From Prado023 sp964418695 (GTDB lineage Bacteria; Actinomycetota; Actinomycetes; S36-B12; CAIYMF01), in NCBI GenBank assembly GCA_964418695.1, contig CAYQMN010000011.1:1-64000 (forward strand): DNA of 64,000 nt, in the 5' to 3' direction. Made by a program: the position numbers and the translations under genes. Of this stretch, positions 1-8,576 are shown piece after piece. The notes under the pieces are model-generated. The model was not told the origin of the DNA and made no database searches. It saw only the letters and a program-made list of their open reading frames with translations. Position 1 is the stretch's first letter. Every line of letters starts with the position of its first letter.

Positions 1-50
1 TCGTCACCGTCCAGACGCCACGCCGTACCTAACGTCCGTGGTCAATACAC

Positions 51-647
51 CTAGGCCCCGTCGTCGTCGGCGGGGGACTTCGTTGACGGCCTGACCCACC
101 GGTCCCACAGGTTGCCGATCCGTCGCCTCCGCCGTCCTCGCCGAGGTTCGCCGTGCCCGGTCAAGTCCATGAGGGTGCCGTCGGGCTGACGCAGCCAGCG
201 CCGGTTGGCGGCGTCGCGGAAGGTGATTGAGACGGCGACCCCCTCCAACTGCTCGATCGTGTGGAGGCGAGGCAGCGCGTCCTTCAACTCCAACGGCCAC
301 GACTTGACCGACTCGGGCGGGATCACTGGTGCAGACGCTTCCCCGGTGAGTGTCCCCATGGAGTACCTGGCCGTCACCCGGTAGATGGGCTGCTCCGAGC
401 GGTTGCCCACCACGAGCTGGCTCGTCCCCTTTCCCGAAAGGCCCGTGACGGTGTGCTCGGGCCACGCCGCCACGAGGGAGGCCTGCACCGCCTCCCGCTC
501 CCGTTCCGCACGATCGTCGCGGTCCCGCTCGACCTCGAGCACCCTCCACGCCTGCCAGCCGGCGATCCCGGCCGCACCGAAGGCCAGCCACGTCCCGATA
601 GCCGATGCCCACTCCGCCGCGTCACTCACCCGAGGGATGCTAGGCAC
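51..647 (-). CDS. Hypothetical single-pass membrane protein
   Basis: A 198-residue protein I do not recognise. A hydrophobic, Trp/Ala-rich segment at about residues 12-32 looks like one transmembrane helix or a signal anchor. A highly charged stretch (about 38-52) follows, then a soluble part with a beta-strand pattern and a basic tail around residues 168-176. The layout suggests a membrane-tethered soluble domain, but nothing identifies a function. The start used is GTG at 647; GTG at 629 is an equally possible start and neither has a clear ribosome binding site. The gene stands alone, next to a relic HNH gene on the other strand. Confidence 0.55.
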   Translation of the reverse strand: MPSIPRVSDAAEWASAIGTWLAFGAAGIAGWQAWRVLEVERDRDDRAEREREAVQASLVAAWPEHTVTGLSGKGTSQLVVGNRSEQPIYRVTARYSMGTLTGEASAPVIPPESVKSWPLELKDALPRLHTIEQLEGVAVSITFRDAANRRWLRQPDGTLMDLTGHGEPRRGRRRRRIGNLWDRWVRPSTKSPADDDGA

Positions 648-694
648 GCGCGGGAACGGATCTCACCGGCGACACTCCCCATGGACCGCCCCAG

Positions 695-907
695 GTGTCC
701 AAGTCGGTTGACAGGAACCTCGCCCTGCTGTGCTGGACCCACCACCGCCAAGTCGACCTGCGCATGTGGCACATCGAACCCACAACCAGCCCACCCGACC
801 CACCCGACACAGGCGGCGCCCCGCCCCCACCAGGCACCCACTGGCCCGCCAACCACGGCGCACCCTTCACCATCCGACGCACCCCCCGCACCCGCTGGCG
901 CAACTGA
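695..907 (+). pseudogene. HNH endonuclease (DUF222/13E12-type) C-terminal remnant
   Basis: The 70 codons encode the end of a DUF222-HNH endonuclease: NLALLCWTHHRQVD supplies the last part of the HNH metal site, followed by a Trp-rich tail, a Pro-rich segment and the typical terminal block with WPANHGAPF and RTPRTRWR. The first HNH Cys pair and the whole DUF222 domain are absent, and no matching sequence is visible upstream before the divergent gene at 647. An intact family member is about 400-500 residues. This is therefore a relic of a commonly dispersed actinobacterial gene family. A GTG at 695 could nominally start translation but is unlikely to matter. Confidence 0.75.
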
Positions 908-1046
908 ACCCCGCACGGCCGCGAACGACGCACCCGGGGAGGCTGAGCGCCCCCGGCGGGCTCGACAAGCCCGACCGGCGCGGGGTCGGGTTCTCTTCCG
1001 GCGGGGTTGGGTTCCTCCCTCGGGGGTCGGGCGGGACTCTGTTGGG

Positions 1047-1796
1047 TCAGTACCAGCCGTGGAGGATTCTCAGGGCTGTTGCTCTCGCGGCCTTGATGAC
1101 GAGGTCGATCACTGCGGCGTCGTCGAGGGGGTCCTTCTTGCGGGTGTGGAACGAGTGATCGGCGCCCTGGACAGGCAGGACGCGTGCGGTCACGTTGGCC
1201 TCGGCGAGGCCCAGAGCGATCTCGTCGGGCGCCCCGAGCCGGTCTCGGGTGCCCTGAACGACGACCGTGGGCACGTGGCTGGCACCCAGCACCAGCTCGG
1301 GCAGCCGGCTGTCCACCTCCTGGAACGGACCCCGGCGCGGCGGCCACAGCGGGAAGGCCAGCAGCAGCAGCGCGGCGGGCTTGACCTCCTCCACGGTCCG
1401 GCAGGCCACGCGGGCCCCAGCACTGCGCCCGCCGGCCACCAGGCGGCGCGACCCGATGCCGCGGCCCCTCAGGTCCTTGCATGCGGCGACCCAGGCTGCG
1501 TCCAGAGTGGCCGTGGTGCCGCCCACCTTCGCCCCGCGGACCCGCCAGGGCTGCTCGATGAGCGCCACCTCGATCCCCTCGTGGGGCAGGACCGCGGCGA
1601 TCGCCGCCAGCTCGGGGGCATCCACGCCCTTGCCGATCCCGTGGCCAAGCACCAGAGTGGCTCGCGCCCGGCCCGAGGGCGGGCTGAACATGTGCGTGCG
1701 GGCGATGCCCGACGGCGTCTCGACCTCCCAGATGTCGGACTCCCCCAGCAGACTCTGGTCCGGCGGCACCTGTCCGCCGGTCGTGCCCGGGCTCAC
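1047..1796 (-). CDS. Alpha/beta hydrolase, KANL3/Tex30-like
   Basis: A 249-residue cytosolic alpha/beta hydrolase-fold protein of the KANL3/Tex30 type. The LGHGIGKGV oxyanion-hole segment is near residue 43, GGRSAGARVA carries the putative nucleophile Ser, VVVQGTRDRLG the acid, and GADHSF the histidine. The substrate is unknown. The GTG start overlaps the stop codon of the SRAP gene upstream (GTGA), so the two are co-transcribed and translationally coupled; this choice discards a long upstream extension that runs antisense to aroA. Fold assignment is firm, biochemical role is not. Confidence 0.85.
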   Translation of the reverse strand: MSPGTTGGQVPPDQSLLGESDIWEVETPSGIARTHMFSPPSGRARATLVLGHGIGKGVDAPELAAIAAVLPHEGIEVALIEQPWRVRGAKVGGTTATLDAAWVAACKDLRGRGIGSRRLVAGGRSAGARVACRTVEEVKPAALLLLAFPLWPPRRGPFQEVDSRLPELVLGASHVPTVVVQGTRDRLGAPDEIALGLAEANVTARVLPVQGADHSFHTRKKDPLDDAAVIDLVIKAARATALRILHGWY

Positions 1797-2542
1797 GCGG
1801 GCTCCTCCTGGGCCGACAGCGGCTCGAGGAGCCGGGGGCCGTCGTTGGCCACGCTGTTGACCTGTGTCGACACCGGGTAGGCGATGAGCTGCTCGGCCGG
1901 CAGGAACCCGGAGAAGTCCGGATCGACAGGCGTGTCCAGGTCCAACCAGGCGGCCAGTGCGCTCGAATCCAGCATCACCGGCATCCGGTCGTGGATGTGC
2001 CGCAGCGGCTCGGCCGCCTGGGTGGTCAGCACAGCGACCGTGACCAGCCAGGGCTCCTCGGGCGAGGGCCGCCAGAACTCGTAGAGCCCGGCCAACGCCA
2101 GCGACCGACCGTCGTCGCGATGGATGAAGAAGGGCTGCTTGCGCGGCTTGACCGGGCGGGCGCCGGGCCGGGCCAGACCAGCGGCCGGAACCACGCCGCC
2201 CCGGGGCTGGTACCACTCGAAGTAGCCGTCCGCGGGCAACACGCAGCGCCGCTTGGCCATCGCCGCCCGGAAGGCGGGCTTCTGCGCGGCCTGCTCCCAG
2301 CGGGCGTTGATCATCCGCGCGCCGATCTTCGGGTCCTTGGCCCACGACGGGACCAGGCCCCAGCGGGCGGTGCGCAGCTGACGCTGGAGCCGCTCGTCGA
2401 CGCTTCGGGTCACCACGAACGGCACGTCGTGGGTCGGAGCGACGTTGTAGCGGGGTACGGGGGCCGGATCGACGACCTCGTCCACCTCGAACTCGTCCAC
2501 GAGGGTCGCGGTGTCCTTCGCCGCCGCGTACCGTCCACACAC
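1793..2542 (-). CDS. SOS response-associated peptidase family protein (SRAP, HMCES/YedK-like)
   Basis: A 249-residue SRAP-domain protein. The family crosslinks covalently to abasic sites in single-stranded DNA through the N-terminal Cys2. The GTG start was chosen because it places CGRY directly after the initiator, as the mechanism requires. Other family signatures are RYNVAPT (Asn of the active site), GLVPSWAKD, INARWE, CVLPADGYFEWYQ (catalytic Glu) and LRHIHDRMPVML (His). The gene is divergent from aroA with only 34 bp between the starts, an arrangement also known from mycobacteria, and is coupled to the hydrolase downstream. Confidence 0.95.
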   Translation of the reverse strand: MCGRYAAAKDTATLVDEFEVDEVVDPAPVPRYNVAPTHDVPFVVTRSVDERLQRQLRTARWGLVPSWAKDPKIGARMINARWEQAAQKPAFRAAMAKRRCVLPADGYFEWYQPRGGVVPAAGLARPGARPVKPRKQPFFIHRDDGRSLALAGLYEFWRPSPEEPWLVTVAVLTTQAAEPLRHIHDRMPVMLDSSALAAWLDLDTPVDPDFSGFLPAEQLIAYPVSTQVNSVANDGPRLLEPLSAQEEPA

Positions 2543-2576
2543 ACGCCCAGACTGGCACAGCGGGTATCGTTCCCGC

Positions 2577-3869
2577 GTGCCCGCTGACCAACCCTGGCCG
2601 GCACCCGTGGCCACCGGGCCGGTCCGGGCCCGGGTGTCCGTCCCCGGTAGCAAGTCGCTGACCAATCGCGCCCTCGTGCTGGCCGCGCTCGCCGACGGCC
2701 CCAGCCGCATCACCGGCGCGCTGAAGGCCCGCGACACCAAGCTGATGATCGAGGGGCTGCGCTCGCTGGGTACCCGGATCGAGGCCGACGGGACCACGCT
2801 GGCCGTGACCCCGCGCAAGCTGAGCGGCCCCGCCCATGTGGACTGCGGGCTGGCCGGCACGGTGATGCGGTTCCTGCCCGCGCTGGCCGGCTTGGCCAAG
2901 GGCGACGTCCGATTCGACGGCGACCCGCGCGCGCGGATGCGTCCGATGGGCTCCATGCTCGGCGCGCTCGAAGGTCTCGGCGTGCGCATCGACGACGACG
3001 GGCGCAACTGCCTGCCGTTCACCGTGCGCGGGACCGGGTCGGTCCGCGGCGGCGCGGTGTCCCTGGACGCCAGCGCCTCCAGCCAGTACGTCAGCGCCCT
3101 GCTGCTGGCCGCGCCCCGCTTCGACCAGGGACTCAAGCTGCGCCATCACGGCCGGCCGCTGCCCTCCCTGCCGCACATCGAGATGACCGTGGACATGCTG
3201 GCATCCAGCGGCGTCACGGTCCGCTCGCACGCCTCGAACCCCTCCGACGCCCGCTGGACGGTCCAACCCGGCCCGATCCGGGCGATCGACCGCGTGATCG
3301 AGCCCGACCTGTCCAACGCCGCGCCCTTCCTGGCCGCCGCGATGGTCACCGGCGGGCGGGTCACGATCACGGGCTGGCCGCGATCCACCACGCAGGCCGG
3401 TGACGCGCTGCGCACGATCTTCGCCGACATGGGCGCGACGGTCACTCTCGGTGACGACGGGCTGACCTTGGTCGGGCCCGACCGAATCCAGGGCATCGAC
3501 GTGAACCTGCGCGACGTCGGCGAGCTGGCGCCGGTCGTCGCCGCGGTCGCCGCCCTGGCCCACTCCCCCAGCCGGCTGCGCGGCATCGGCCACCTGCGCG
3601 GCCACGAGACCGACCGGCTCGAAGCGCTGAGCACCGAGATCAACCACCTCGGCGGCAAGGTCCGGGCCAAGGCGCACTCCCTGCGGATCACGCCCCGCCC
3701 GCTGCACGGCGGCCGGTTCCGGACCTACGACGACCATCGGATGGCCATGGCCGGGGCGGTCCTGGGCCTGCGGGTGCCCGGCGTGAAGGTGCTCGACGTG
3801 GCCACCACGCGCAAGACCCTGCCGCGGTTCACGACGCTGTGGCAGGACATGCTGGACGGGAACGCTTGA
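2577..3869 (+). CDS. aroA: 3-phosphoshikimate 1-carboxyvinyltransferase (EPSP synthase)
   Basis: A 430-residue shikimate-pathway enzyme that joins PEP and shikimate-3-phosphate to give EPSP. The N-terminal PGSKSLTNRALVLAAL binds substrate. LAGTVMRFLP is the actinobacterial form of the PEP-binding loop, RARMRPMGSML follows, and DDHRMAMAGA plus TRKTLPRF are the late signatures. The start is a GTG; in-frame codons further upstream would run through the SRAP start region. The final codons overlap the TTG start of rsgA. Length is normal for the family. Confidence 0.97.
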   Translation: MPADQPWPAPVATGPVRARVSVPGSKSLTNRALVLAALADGPSRITGALKARDTKLMIEGLRSLGTRIEADGTTLAVTPRKLSGPAHVDCGLAGTVMRFLPALAGLAKGDVRFDGDPRARMRPMGSMLGALEGLGVRIDDDGRNCLPFTVRGTGSVRGGAVSLDASASSQYVSALLLAAPRFDQGLKLRHHGRPLPSLPHIEMTVDMLASSGVTVRSHASNPSDARWTVQPGPIRAIDRVIEPDLSNAAPFLAAAMVTGGRVTITGWPRSTTQAGDALRTIFADMGATVTLGDDGLTLVGPDRIQGIDVNLRDVGELAPVVAAVAALAHSPSRLRGIGHLRGHETDRLEALSTEINHLGGKVRAKAHSLRITPRPLHGGRFRTYDDHRMAMAGAVLGLRVPGVKVLDVATTRKTLPRFTTLWQDMLDGNA

Positions 3870-4954
3870 GCCGCGAGCTGGACGAGGACGACGTCCGGGT
3901 CCGTCCGCCACGCCGCAAGTCCCGCCCGCGCAGCAAGGATCGCCCGGCACATGCCGCGGGCGCCCCGGGCCGGGTGATCGGGGTGGACCGCGGCCGATTC
4001 ACCGTCGTCGTGGACGGGCAGACCACCCCTCTCTACGCGGTGAAGGCCCGCGAGCTGGGCCGCAAGGGCGTCGTGGTGGGCGACGCGGTCTGGCTGACCG
4101 GCGACCTGCGCGGGGGGCCTGACCGGCTGGCCCGGATCGTGCGCATCGAGGAGCGAACGACGGTGCTGCGCCGCTCGGCCGACGACACCGACCCGGTCGA
4201 GCGGGTGATCGTGGCCAACGCCGAGCAGCTCGGGATCGTGGTCTCGCTGGCCAATCCCGAACCCAGCCCCGGCCTGATCGACCGGTGCCTGGTGGCCGCC
4301 TACGACGCCGGGATGAGCCCGCTGCTCGTGCTCACCAAGGACGACCTGGCCGATCCGGCGCCGCTGCTGGACCTCTACCGCGCGCTGGACGTGCCCACGA
4401 TCGTGTGCGGGTACACCGCCGCGCGGGACTCCACCGCCGCGCGGGACGGCACCGCCGCGCGGGACTCCACCCACGAGCAGGAGCCCAGTGCGCAATCGGT
4501 GACCGCTCTGGCCGCGCTGCTGACCGACCGGGTCAGCGTGCTCGTCGGGCATTCCGGGGTCGGCAAGTCCACGCTGGTCAACGCCCTGATCCCGAGCGCC
4601 GATCGGGTGACCGGCGAGGTCAACGCGGTCACCGGGCGCGGCCGGCACACCTCGACCCAGGCCCTGGCCCTGCCGCTGCCCGACGGGGGCTGGCTGATCG
4701 ACACCCCGGGGGTGCGCTCGTTCGGCCTGGCCCACGTGAGCCCCGAGCGGGTGCTGCACGCGTTCCCGGAGTTCGACGCGGCCCTGGAGGACTGCCCGCG
4801 GGGCTGCCCGCACACGACCGGCGCCCCGGAGTGCGCGCTGGACGAGTACGTCGCGCCCGGTCAGCCGGGCGAGGTGCACGCCGCCCGGCTGGCGTCGCTA
4901 CGCCGGCTGCTGGAGGGCCTCACGCCGCCCGCACCCGGTGTCGCGCCGGGCTGA
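3866..4954 (+). CDS. rsgA: Ribosome small-subunit-dependent GTPase A
   Basis: A 362-residue circularly permuted GTPase that assists late 30S subunit maturation. An N-terminal OB fold (about 30-105) is followed by permuted G motifs in the order G4 (LTKDD), G1 (GHSGVGKST) and G3 (DTPG), then a C-terminal zinc-knuckle region with Cys, Cys, His and Cys (CPRGCPH ... C). The TTG start overlaps the aroA stop (TTGA), so the two are coupled. An 18-bp unit repeated three times inserts TAARDST-like residues between the G4 and G1 motifs, a linker expansion not needed for function. Confidence 0.95.
   Translation: MSRELDEDDVRVRPPRRKSRPRSKDRPAHAAGAPGRVIGVDRGRFTVVVDGQTTPLYAVKARELGRKGVVVGDAVWLTGDLRGGPDRLARIVRIEERTTVLRRSADDTDPVERVIVANAEQLGIVVSLANPEPSPGLIDRCLVAAYDAGMSPLLVLTKDDLADPAPLLDLYRALDVPTIVCGYTAARDSTAARDGTAARDSTHEQEPSAQSVTALAALLTDRVSVLVGHSGVGKSTLVNALIPSADRVTGEVNAVTGRGRHTSTQALALPLPDGGWLIDTPGVRSFGLAHVSPERVLHAFPEFDAALEDCPRGCPHTTGAPECALDEYVAPGQPGEVHAARLASLRRLLEGLTPPAPGVAPG
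4415..4468 (+). repeat. In-frame 18-bp tandem repeat inside rsgA
   Basis: Three 18-bp copies, the first and third identical and the middle one differing at its last bases (GACTCC against GACGGC). They encode consecutive TAARDS/TAARDG blocks between the G4 and G1 motifs of RsgA. The unit length keeps the frame. Confidence 0.9.
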
Positions 4955-4992
4955 CCGCTCCGCTGCGCGCCGACGGGCCCGGACTCGCAGAC

Positions 4993-6021
4993 TCAGGCGC
5001 GGCCGTACTCGTCGTACTTGCCGGCCATCGGGCCCTCCGCGCGCTGGTAGAGCCCGGCGACGACCTGCATCTTGGCCGCGCACGTCCACGGCTGCCAGCC
5101 GCGGGAATCCCAGATCACGCGCGCCATGCGCACGTTGGTGGCCGCATCCAGGGCCTTCTGGCGGGCGTCGTCGAGGCTGGAGTACGAGATCCCGAGTCGG
5201 CGCAGAGCCGCCTGCATCGTCCCGCCGTCGTTGATCTGGAAGACGCCGTAGTCGCGGGTCCCGTTTCCGTTGACGCCACTGACCCGGTTGGCGTGCCCGG
5301 ACTCGCAGCGCGACACCGCCATGGCGTTGCCGACCTCGCTGGCGGGGAAGTACTTTACCACCAGGTCGTGCACCTGCTGGGTGTTCGTGGAAGCGGCGCC
5401 GGAGGACGACCCGCCGGAGCTGGTGGGCAGCTCGGGGTCGGTCATGGGGATGACCGCGGCCGCGGACTGGGCCTCGGCGGCGGCGATCGCCGCGGCGACC
5501 GCGTCGTCCACCGCCTGAGCCGCCGCCTTCTCCTCCTTGGCCAGCTTCGCCGCCGCCTGCTTGCGCTTCTTCTCGGCGTCGGCCACCTGCTGCTCGGTCA
5601 GGGCCAGCTGTGCGGCGGCGGCCTTCTCGGCCTTGTCCAGCTCGGCCAGGGTCTCGGCGTACTTGCCCGAGGAGGCCTGCGCCCCGCCCACGGTCGCCGC
5701 GCCGGCCGCCGACCCGGAGTCCGTCGTCCCAGGTGCGGACTCCGCGAGCTCAGCCAGATTGCGCCCGGCGGCCACGGCCAGCCGATCGGCGGCAATGGCG
5801 GCCTGCGCGTTGCGGGCGGGCGCGGGGATGGTCGGCTCAGCCGGCGCCGGGGTGAGCTGATGGGCCTGCGGGAGAGCGCCGTAGGCCCACGCGCCCGAGG
5901 CCGCCAGGGCGAGGACCAGCACCAGCGTGACCACCACCGAGAGGGCGTTCCCGCGACGGCGCGAACCGGAGTCCGCGGTCTCGTCGACGAGCTCGTCGGG
6001 GGAAGTGGCCAGGTCAAGCAC
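4993..6021 (-). CDS. Lysozyme-fold (transglycosylase/Rpf-like) cell-wall protein
   Basis: A 342-residue exported protein. A charged N-terminus precedes one transmembrane helix (about residues 28-48). Then comes an Ala/Lys/Glu/Gln-rich coiled coil (about 115-185), a Ser/Gly linker, and a C-terminal lysozyme-like domain with AVSRCESGHA (putative catalytic Glu) and YGVFQINDGG. These features fit a membrane-anchored peptidoglycan lytic transglycosylase or resuscitation-type muralytic enzyme. The GTG start at 6021 was preferred because longer in-frame starts would run into the divergent hisN gene only 43 bp away. The exact bond cleaved is an inference from fold. Confidence 0.85.
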   Translation of the reverse strand: MLDLATSPDELVDETADSGSRRRGNALSVVVTLVLVLALAASGAWAYGALPQAHQLTPAPAEPTIPAPARNAQAAIAADRLAVAAGRNLAELAESAPGTTDSGSAAGAATVGGAQASSGKYAETLAELDKAEKAAAAQLALTEQQVADAEKKRKQAAAKLAKEEKAAAQAVDDAVAAAIAAAEAQSAAAVIPMTDPELPTSSGGSSSGAASTNTQQVHDLVVKYFPASEVGNAMAVSRCESGHANRVSGVNGNGTRDYGVFQINDGGTMQAALRRLGISYSSLDDARQKALDAATNVRMARVIWDSRGWQPWTCAAKMQVVAGLYQRAEGPMAGKYDEYGRA

Positions 6022-6064
6022 GGAGTCAGTATGCCTCGCATGCCGACCGGTAGCGTAGTGGGCT

Positions 6065-6892
6065 ATGCCTACCCCCGTCCCCGGTTCAGCGGACGTGTCC
6101 CCTGGCGCCGCAGCAGACCTCACGCTCGCCCTGGAGCTGGCGCAGGCCGCCGACCGCATCTCGATGGCCCGGTTCCGGGCCGAGGACCTGGTGGTCAGCA
6201 CCAAGCCGGACCTGACCCCGGTGACCGAGGCCGACCGCGCGGTGGAGACCGCGCTGCGCGCACTGCTGGCTCAGCACCGGCCGGCCGACGCCATCCTCGG
6301 CGAGGAGTTCGGCGGGCAGGCCGAAGGATCAGACGTCCGGGCCGGCAGCCAACCAGCCCGGCAGTGGATCCTCGACCCGATCGACGCCACCAAGAACTAC
6401 GTGCGCGGCGTGCCCGTGTGGGCGACGCTGATCGGCCTGGTCATCGACGGACGCCCGGCCCTGGGCGTGGTGAGCGCGCCGGCGCTGGGCCGGCTGTGGT
6501 GGGGCGGCCCGGGGCTGGGCGCGTGGGTCCGCGGCCCCGAGGGCGAGCGAGCGATCGCGGTGTCCGGCGTGGGCGCCCTGACCGACGCGAGCTTCTCGTT
6601 CTCCGACCCCGTCGGCTGGCCGGCCGGAGCGCTGGGCCGGCTCACCCGGGGCACCTGGCGCACCCGGGCTTACGGCGACTTCTGGTCGCACCTGCTGGTG
6701 GCCGAGGGCGCGGTCGACGTCGCCGCCGAGCCCGAGCTCAACTCCTGGGACATCGCCGCACTCATCCCCATCGTGGTCGCAGCCGGCGGCCGAGTCACCG
6801 GCTACGACGGCTCCCCCGCGCTCACCGCCGGCAGCGCGGTCACCTCCAACGGGCTGCTCCACGACGCGGTGCTGGGCCTGATCGCGGGCTGA
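6065..6892 (+). CDS. hisN: Histidinol-phosphatase, inositol monophosphatase family
   Basis: A 275-residue member of the Mg-dependent inositol monophosphatase superfamily. GEEFG supplies the first metal Glu, DPIDATKNYVRGVPVWATLI the metal-binding DPIDAT motif and the substrate-specific segment seen in actinobacterial HisN, and LNSWDIAALIPIVVAAGG the second metal site. Adjacency to aroA-rsgA matches the usual actinobacterial arrangement and supports the histidine-pathway assignment over a generic inositol phosphatase. A hairpin just past the stop probably terminates it. Confidence 0.88.
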   Translation: MPTPVPGSADVSPGAAADLTLALELAQAADRISMARFRAEDLVVSTKPDLTPVTEADRAVETALRALLAQHRPADAILGEEFGGQAEGSDVRAGSQPARQWILDPIDATKNYVRGVPVWATLIGLVIDGRPALGVVSAPALGRLWWGGPGLGAWVRGPEGERAIAVSGVGALTDASFSFSDPVGWPAGALGRLTRGTWRTRAYGDFWSHLLVAEGAVDVAAEPELNSWDIAALIPIVVAAGGRVTGYDGSPALTAGSAVTSNGLLHDAVLGLIAG

Positions 6893-6904
6893 CTCGGGCT
6901 CTCT

Positions 6905-6926
6905 CTGGACGTCGGGCTACGTCCAG
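6905..6926. terminator. Hairpin between convergent hisN and phosphotransferase
   Basis: A perfect 8-bp inverted repeat (CTGGACGT / ACGTCCAG) with a 6-nt loop, 12 bases after the hisN stop and in the space between two convergent genes. There is no U-tract, as is common in actinobacteria. Degenerate direct repeats around GGCGAYTCGGCTG follow at about 6948-6982. Confidence 0.5.
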
Positions 6927-6990
6927 CTGCTCCGCTGCGATCCGGGCGATTCGGCTGTCTCCCGGCGACTCGGCTGCCTCGCGCACCCGC

Positions 6991-7959
6991 TCAGCCCGCC
7001 AGCACCTCGGCGATGCCGCGGGCGCCGATCGCCGCGTTCTGCTCGTCCTGGGCGGAATGGGCCAGGAACATCACCGCCAGGTAGGCAGCCCACGCCCGGC
7101 CGCGTGCCCAGGCGTCGTCGGTCACACTGAGCTCCTCCCGGAGCGTGGCCCGGGCCGCCGGGCCGAGCACCAGCCACGCGCAGGTCAGGTCGCCGGCCGG
7201 GTCGCCCGCACACAGGTCGCCGAAGTCGATGACCCCGCTGATCCCGCGCCCGTCGATACCGAGCCCGCGCCTCTCGATACCGAGCCCGCGCCTCTCGATA
7301 CCGAGCCCGCGCCTCTCGGTACCGAGCCCACGCCGGTCGGTCAGCACGTTGAGGCCGTGCAGATCGCCGTGCAGCCAGCACGCGGGTGCGGCGTGATCCG
7401 GCGCGGCCAGGCCGACCTCCCAGACCCGGAGCAGCGCCGCGCGGTCGGCCTGCGCCACCGCGACGATCCGGGTGCGCAGAGCCTCGTCGCGGTGGCGCAG
7501 CGGCACTCCGCGGAACTCGTTCGTCGGCGCTCCCGGCGGCGTCGGCACCCGCAGCGCGCGCAGGAGCCCCGCCAGCTGGGTGGCCGCCCGCTGGCCCACG
7601 GGCCCGTCGGGCAGGCCGGGGCCGACCGGTCGCCCCGGGACGAACCGGCAGATGGCCCACGGCGCCGGGAACCGATCGTCGGGCTCCCCGGCCCGGACGG
7701 GGGCCGGGATCGGCAGCGGCAGGTCGGGCAGGCGTGGCAGCCAGGCCAGCTCCCGGGTCAGCGCCTGCACGCCCAGCGCGCGGCGCGGCAGGCGCACGAC
7801 CAGGTCCGGGCCCAGCCGATGCACGACGGTGTCCCAACCCGAGCCCAGGCGCCGCACCGGCAAGTGCGCGAGATCCGGGTGCTGGGCGGCCACCAGCCGA
7901 CGCGCCACCCCGGCATCCGCCGGCCATTCGGCAGCGGGGATCGGGGATGCACCGGGCAT
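6991..7959 (-). CDS. APH-family phosphotransferase with in-frame repeat insertion
   Basis: A 322-residue aminoglycoside-phosphotransferase-fold kinase. The N-lobe has a Gly-containing loop (RRLGSGWDTVVHRL) and a VVRLPRR strand. Catalytic WLHGDLHGLNVL and the metal-binding VIDFGDLCAGDPAGDL lie in the C-lobe. The substrate is unknown; family members act on antibiotics, sugars or choline-like compounds. Between the catalytic loop and DFGD lie four near-identical heptapeptides (RRGLGIE-like) encoded by a 21-bp tandem repeat, an insertion next to the active site that the family does not normally have. Confidence 0.85.
   Translation of the reverse strand: MPGASPIPAAEWPADAGVARRLVAAQHPDLAHLPVRRLGSGWDTVVHRLGPDLVVRLPRRALGVQALTRELAWLPRLPDLPLPIPAPVRAGEPDDRFPAPWAICRFVPGRPVGPGLPDGPVGQRAATQLAGLLRALRVPTPPGAPTNEFRGVPLRHRDEALRTRIVAVAQADRAALLRVWEVGLAAPDHAAPACWLHGDLHGLNVLTDRRGLGTERRGLGIERRGLGIERRGLGIDGRGISGVIDFGDLCAGDPAGDLTCAWLVLGPAARATLREELSVTDDAWARGRAWAAYLAVMFLAHSAQDEQNAAIGARGIAEVLAG
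7254..7337 (-). repeat. 21-bp tandem repeat x4 within the APH-fold kinase
   Basis: Three identical 21-bp copies and a fourth with a few substitutions. They encode tandem (I/T)ERRGLG heptapeptides between HGDLHGLN and DFGD. The unit is a multiple of three, so copy-number change would lengthen or shorten the active-site loop without a frameshift. Confidence 0.92.
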
Positions 7960-8084
7960 TGCCAGAGGCTAGTCCGACCCGATCGTGACAGGACCGTGAC
8001 GCGACTCGGGCCCGCCGACCCTGGCAGTCCCCGATCGGTTTCCACTACGGTGTGCGGACCGTCGAACCGACCAGGAGGTGGGAG

Positions 8085-8546
8085 ATGACCATCAAGCGAG
8101 TGCTGGAGAACAAGGGGTCCGAGGTGGCCACGATCGCACCCGACGCACCCTTGGGCGAGCTGATCGACCGGCTGGCCGAGCTGCGGATCGGCGCGTTGGT
8201 GGTCTCCTCGGACGGCGAGACGATCGAGGGCATCGTCTCCGAGCGCGACATCGTGCGCGCCCTGCGGACCGGGGCGCTGGACGCCCTGCGCGAGTCCCGT
8301 CTGATCCACTTGGAGCGCGTCCACGTGCGCGACATCATGACCGCGGAGGTCACGACCGCGGAGCCCGGCACCCCCATCGACGAGGTCATGGCCATCATGA
8401 CCGCCAGCCGCATCCGGCACATCCCGGTGGTCGTGGAGGAGCGGATCGTCGGCATCGTGAGCATCGGCGACATCGTCAAGGCCCGGATCGACCACCTGGA
8501 GTGGGAGCGCTCGAACCTGGTCGACTACCTCACCACGGGTCGCTGA
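8085..8546 (+). CDS. CBS-domain pair protein
   Basis: A 153-residue protein made only of two CBS motifs (about 8-65 and 78-138), which form one Bateman module likely to bind an adenosine nucleotide. Signatures are GALVVSSDGETIEGIVSERDIV in the first and RHIPVV...IVGIVSIGDIV in the second. It has no catalytic domain, so it is probably a stand-alone energy sensor. The ATG at 8085 has GGAGG about 6 nt upstream and was preferred over an in-frame GTG at 8052. Confidence 0.92.
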   Translation: MTIKRVLENKGSEVATIAPDAPLGELIDRLAELRIGALVVSSDGETIEGIVSERDIVRALRTGALDALRESRLIHLERVHVRDIMTAEVTTAEPGTPIDEVMAIMTASRIRHIPVVVEERIVGIVSIGDIVKARIDHLEWERSNLVDYLTTGR

Positions 8547-8576
8547 CCTCGGGCGCCCGCCCCTCGGGCAAAGCCG

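Noticed and set aside
4285..8088. 1267-codon open frame on the plus strand
   Set aside because: It overlaps rsgA, the lysozyme-like gene, hisN and the APH gene in other frames, and its translation is low-complexity Arg/Gly/Pro.
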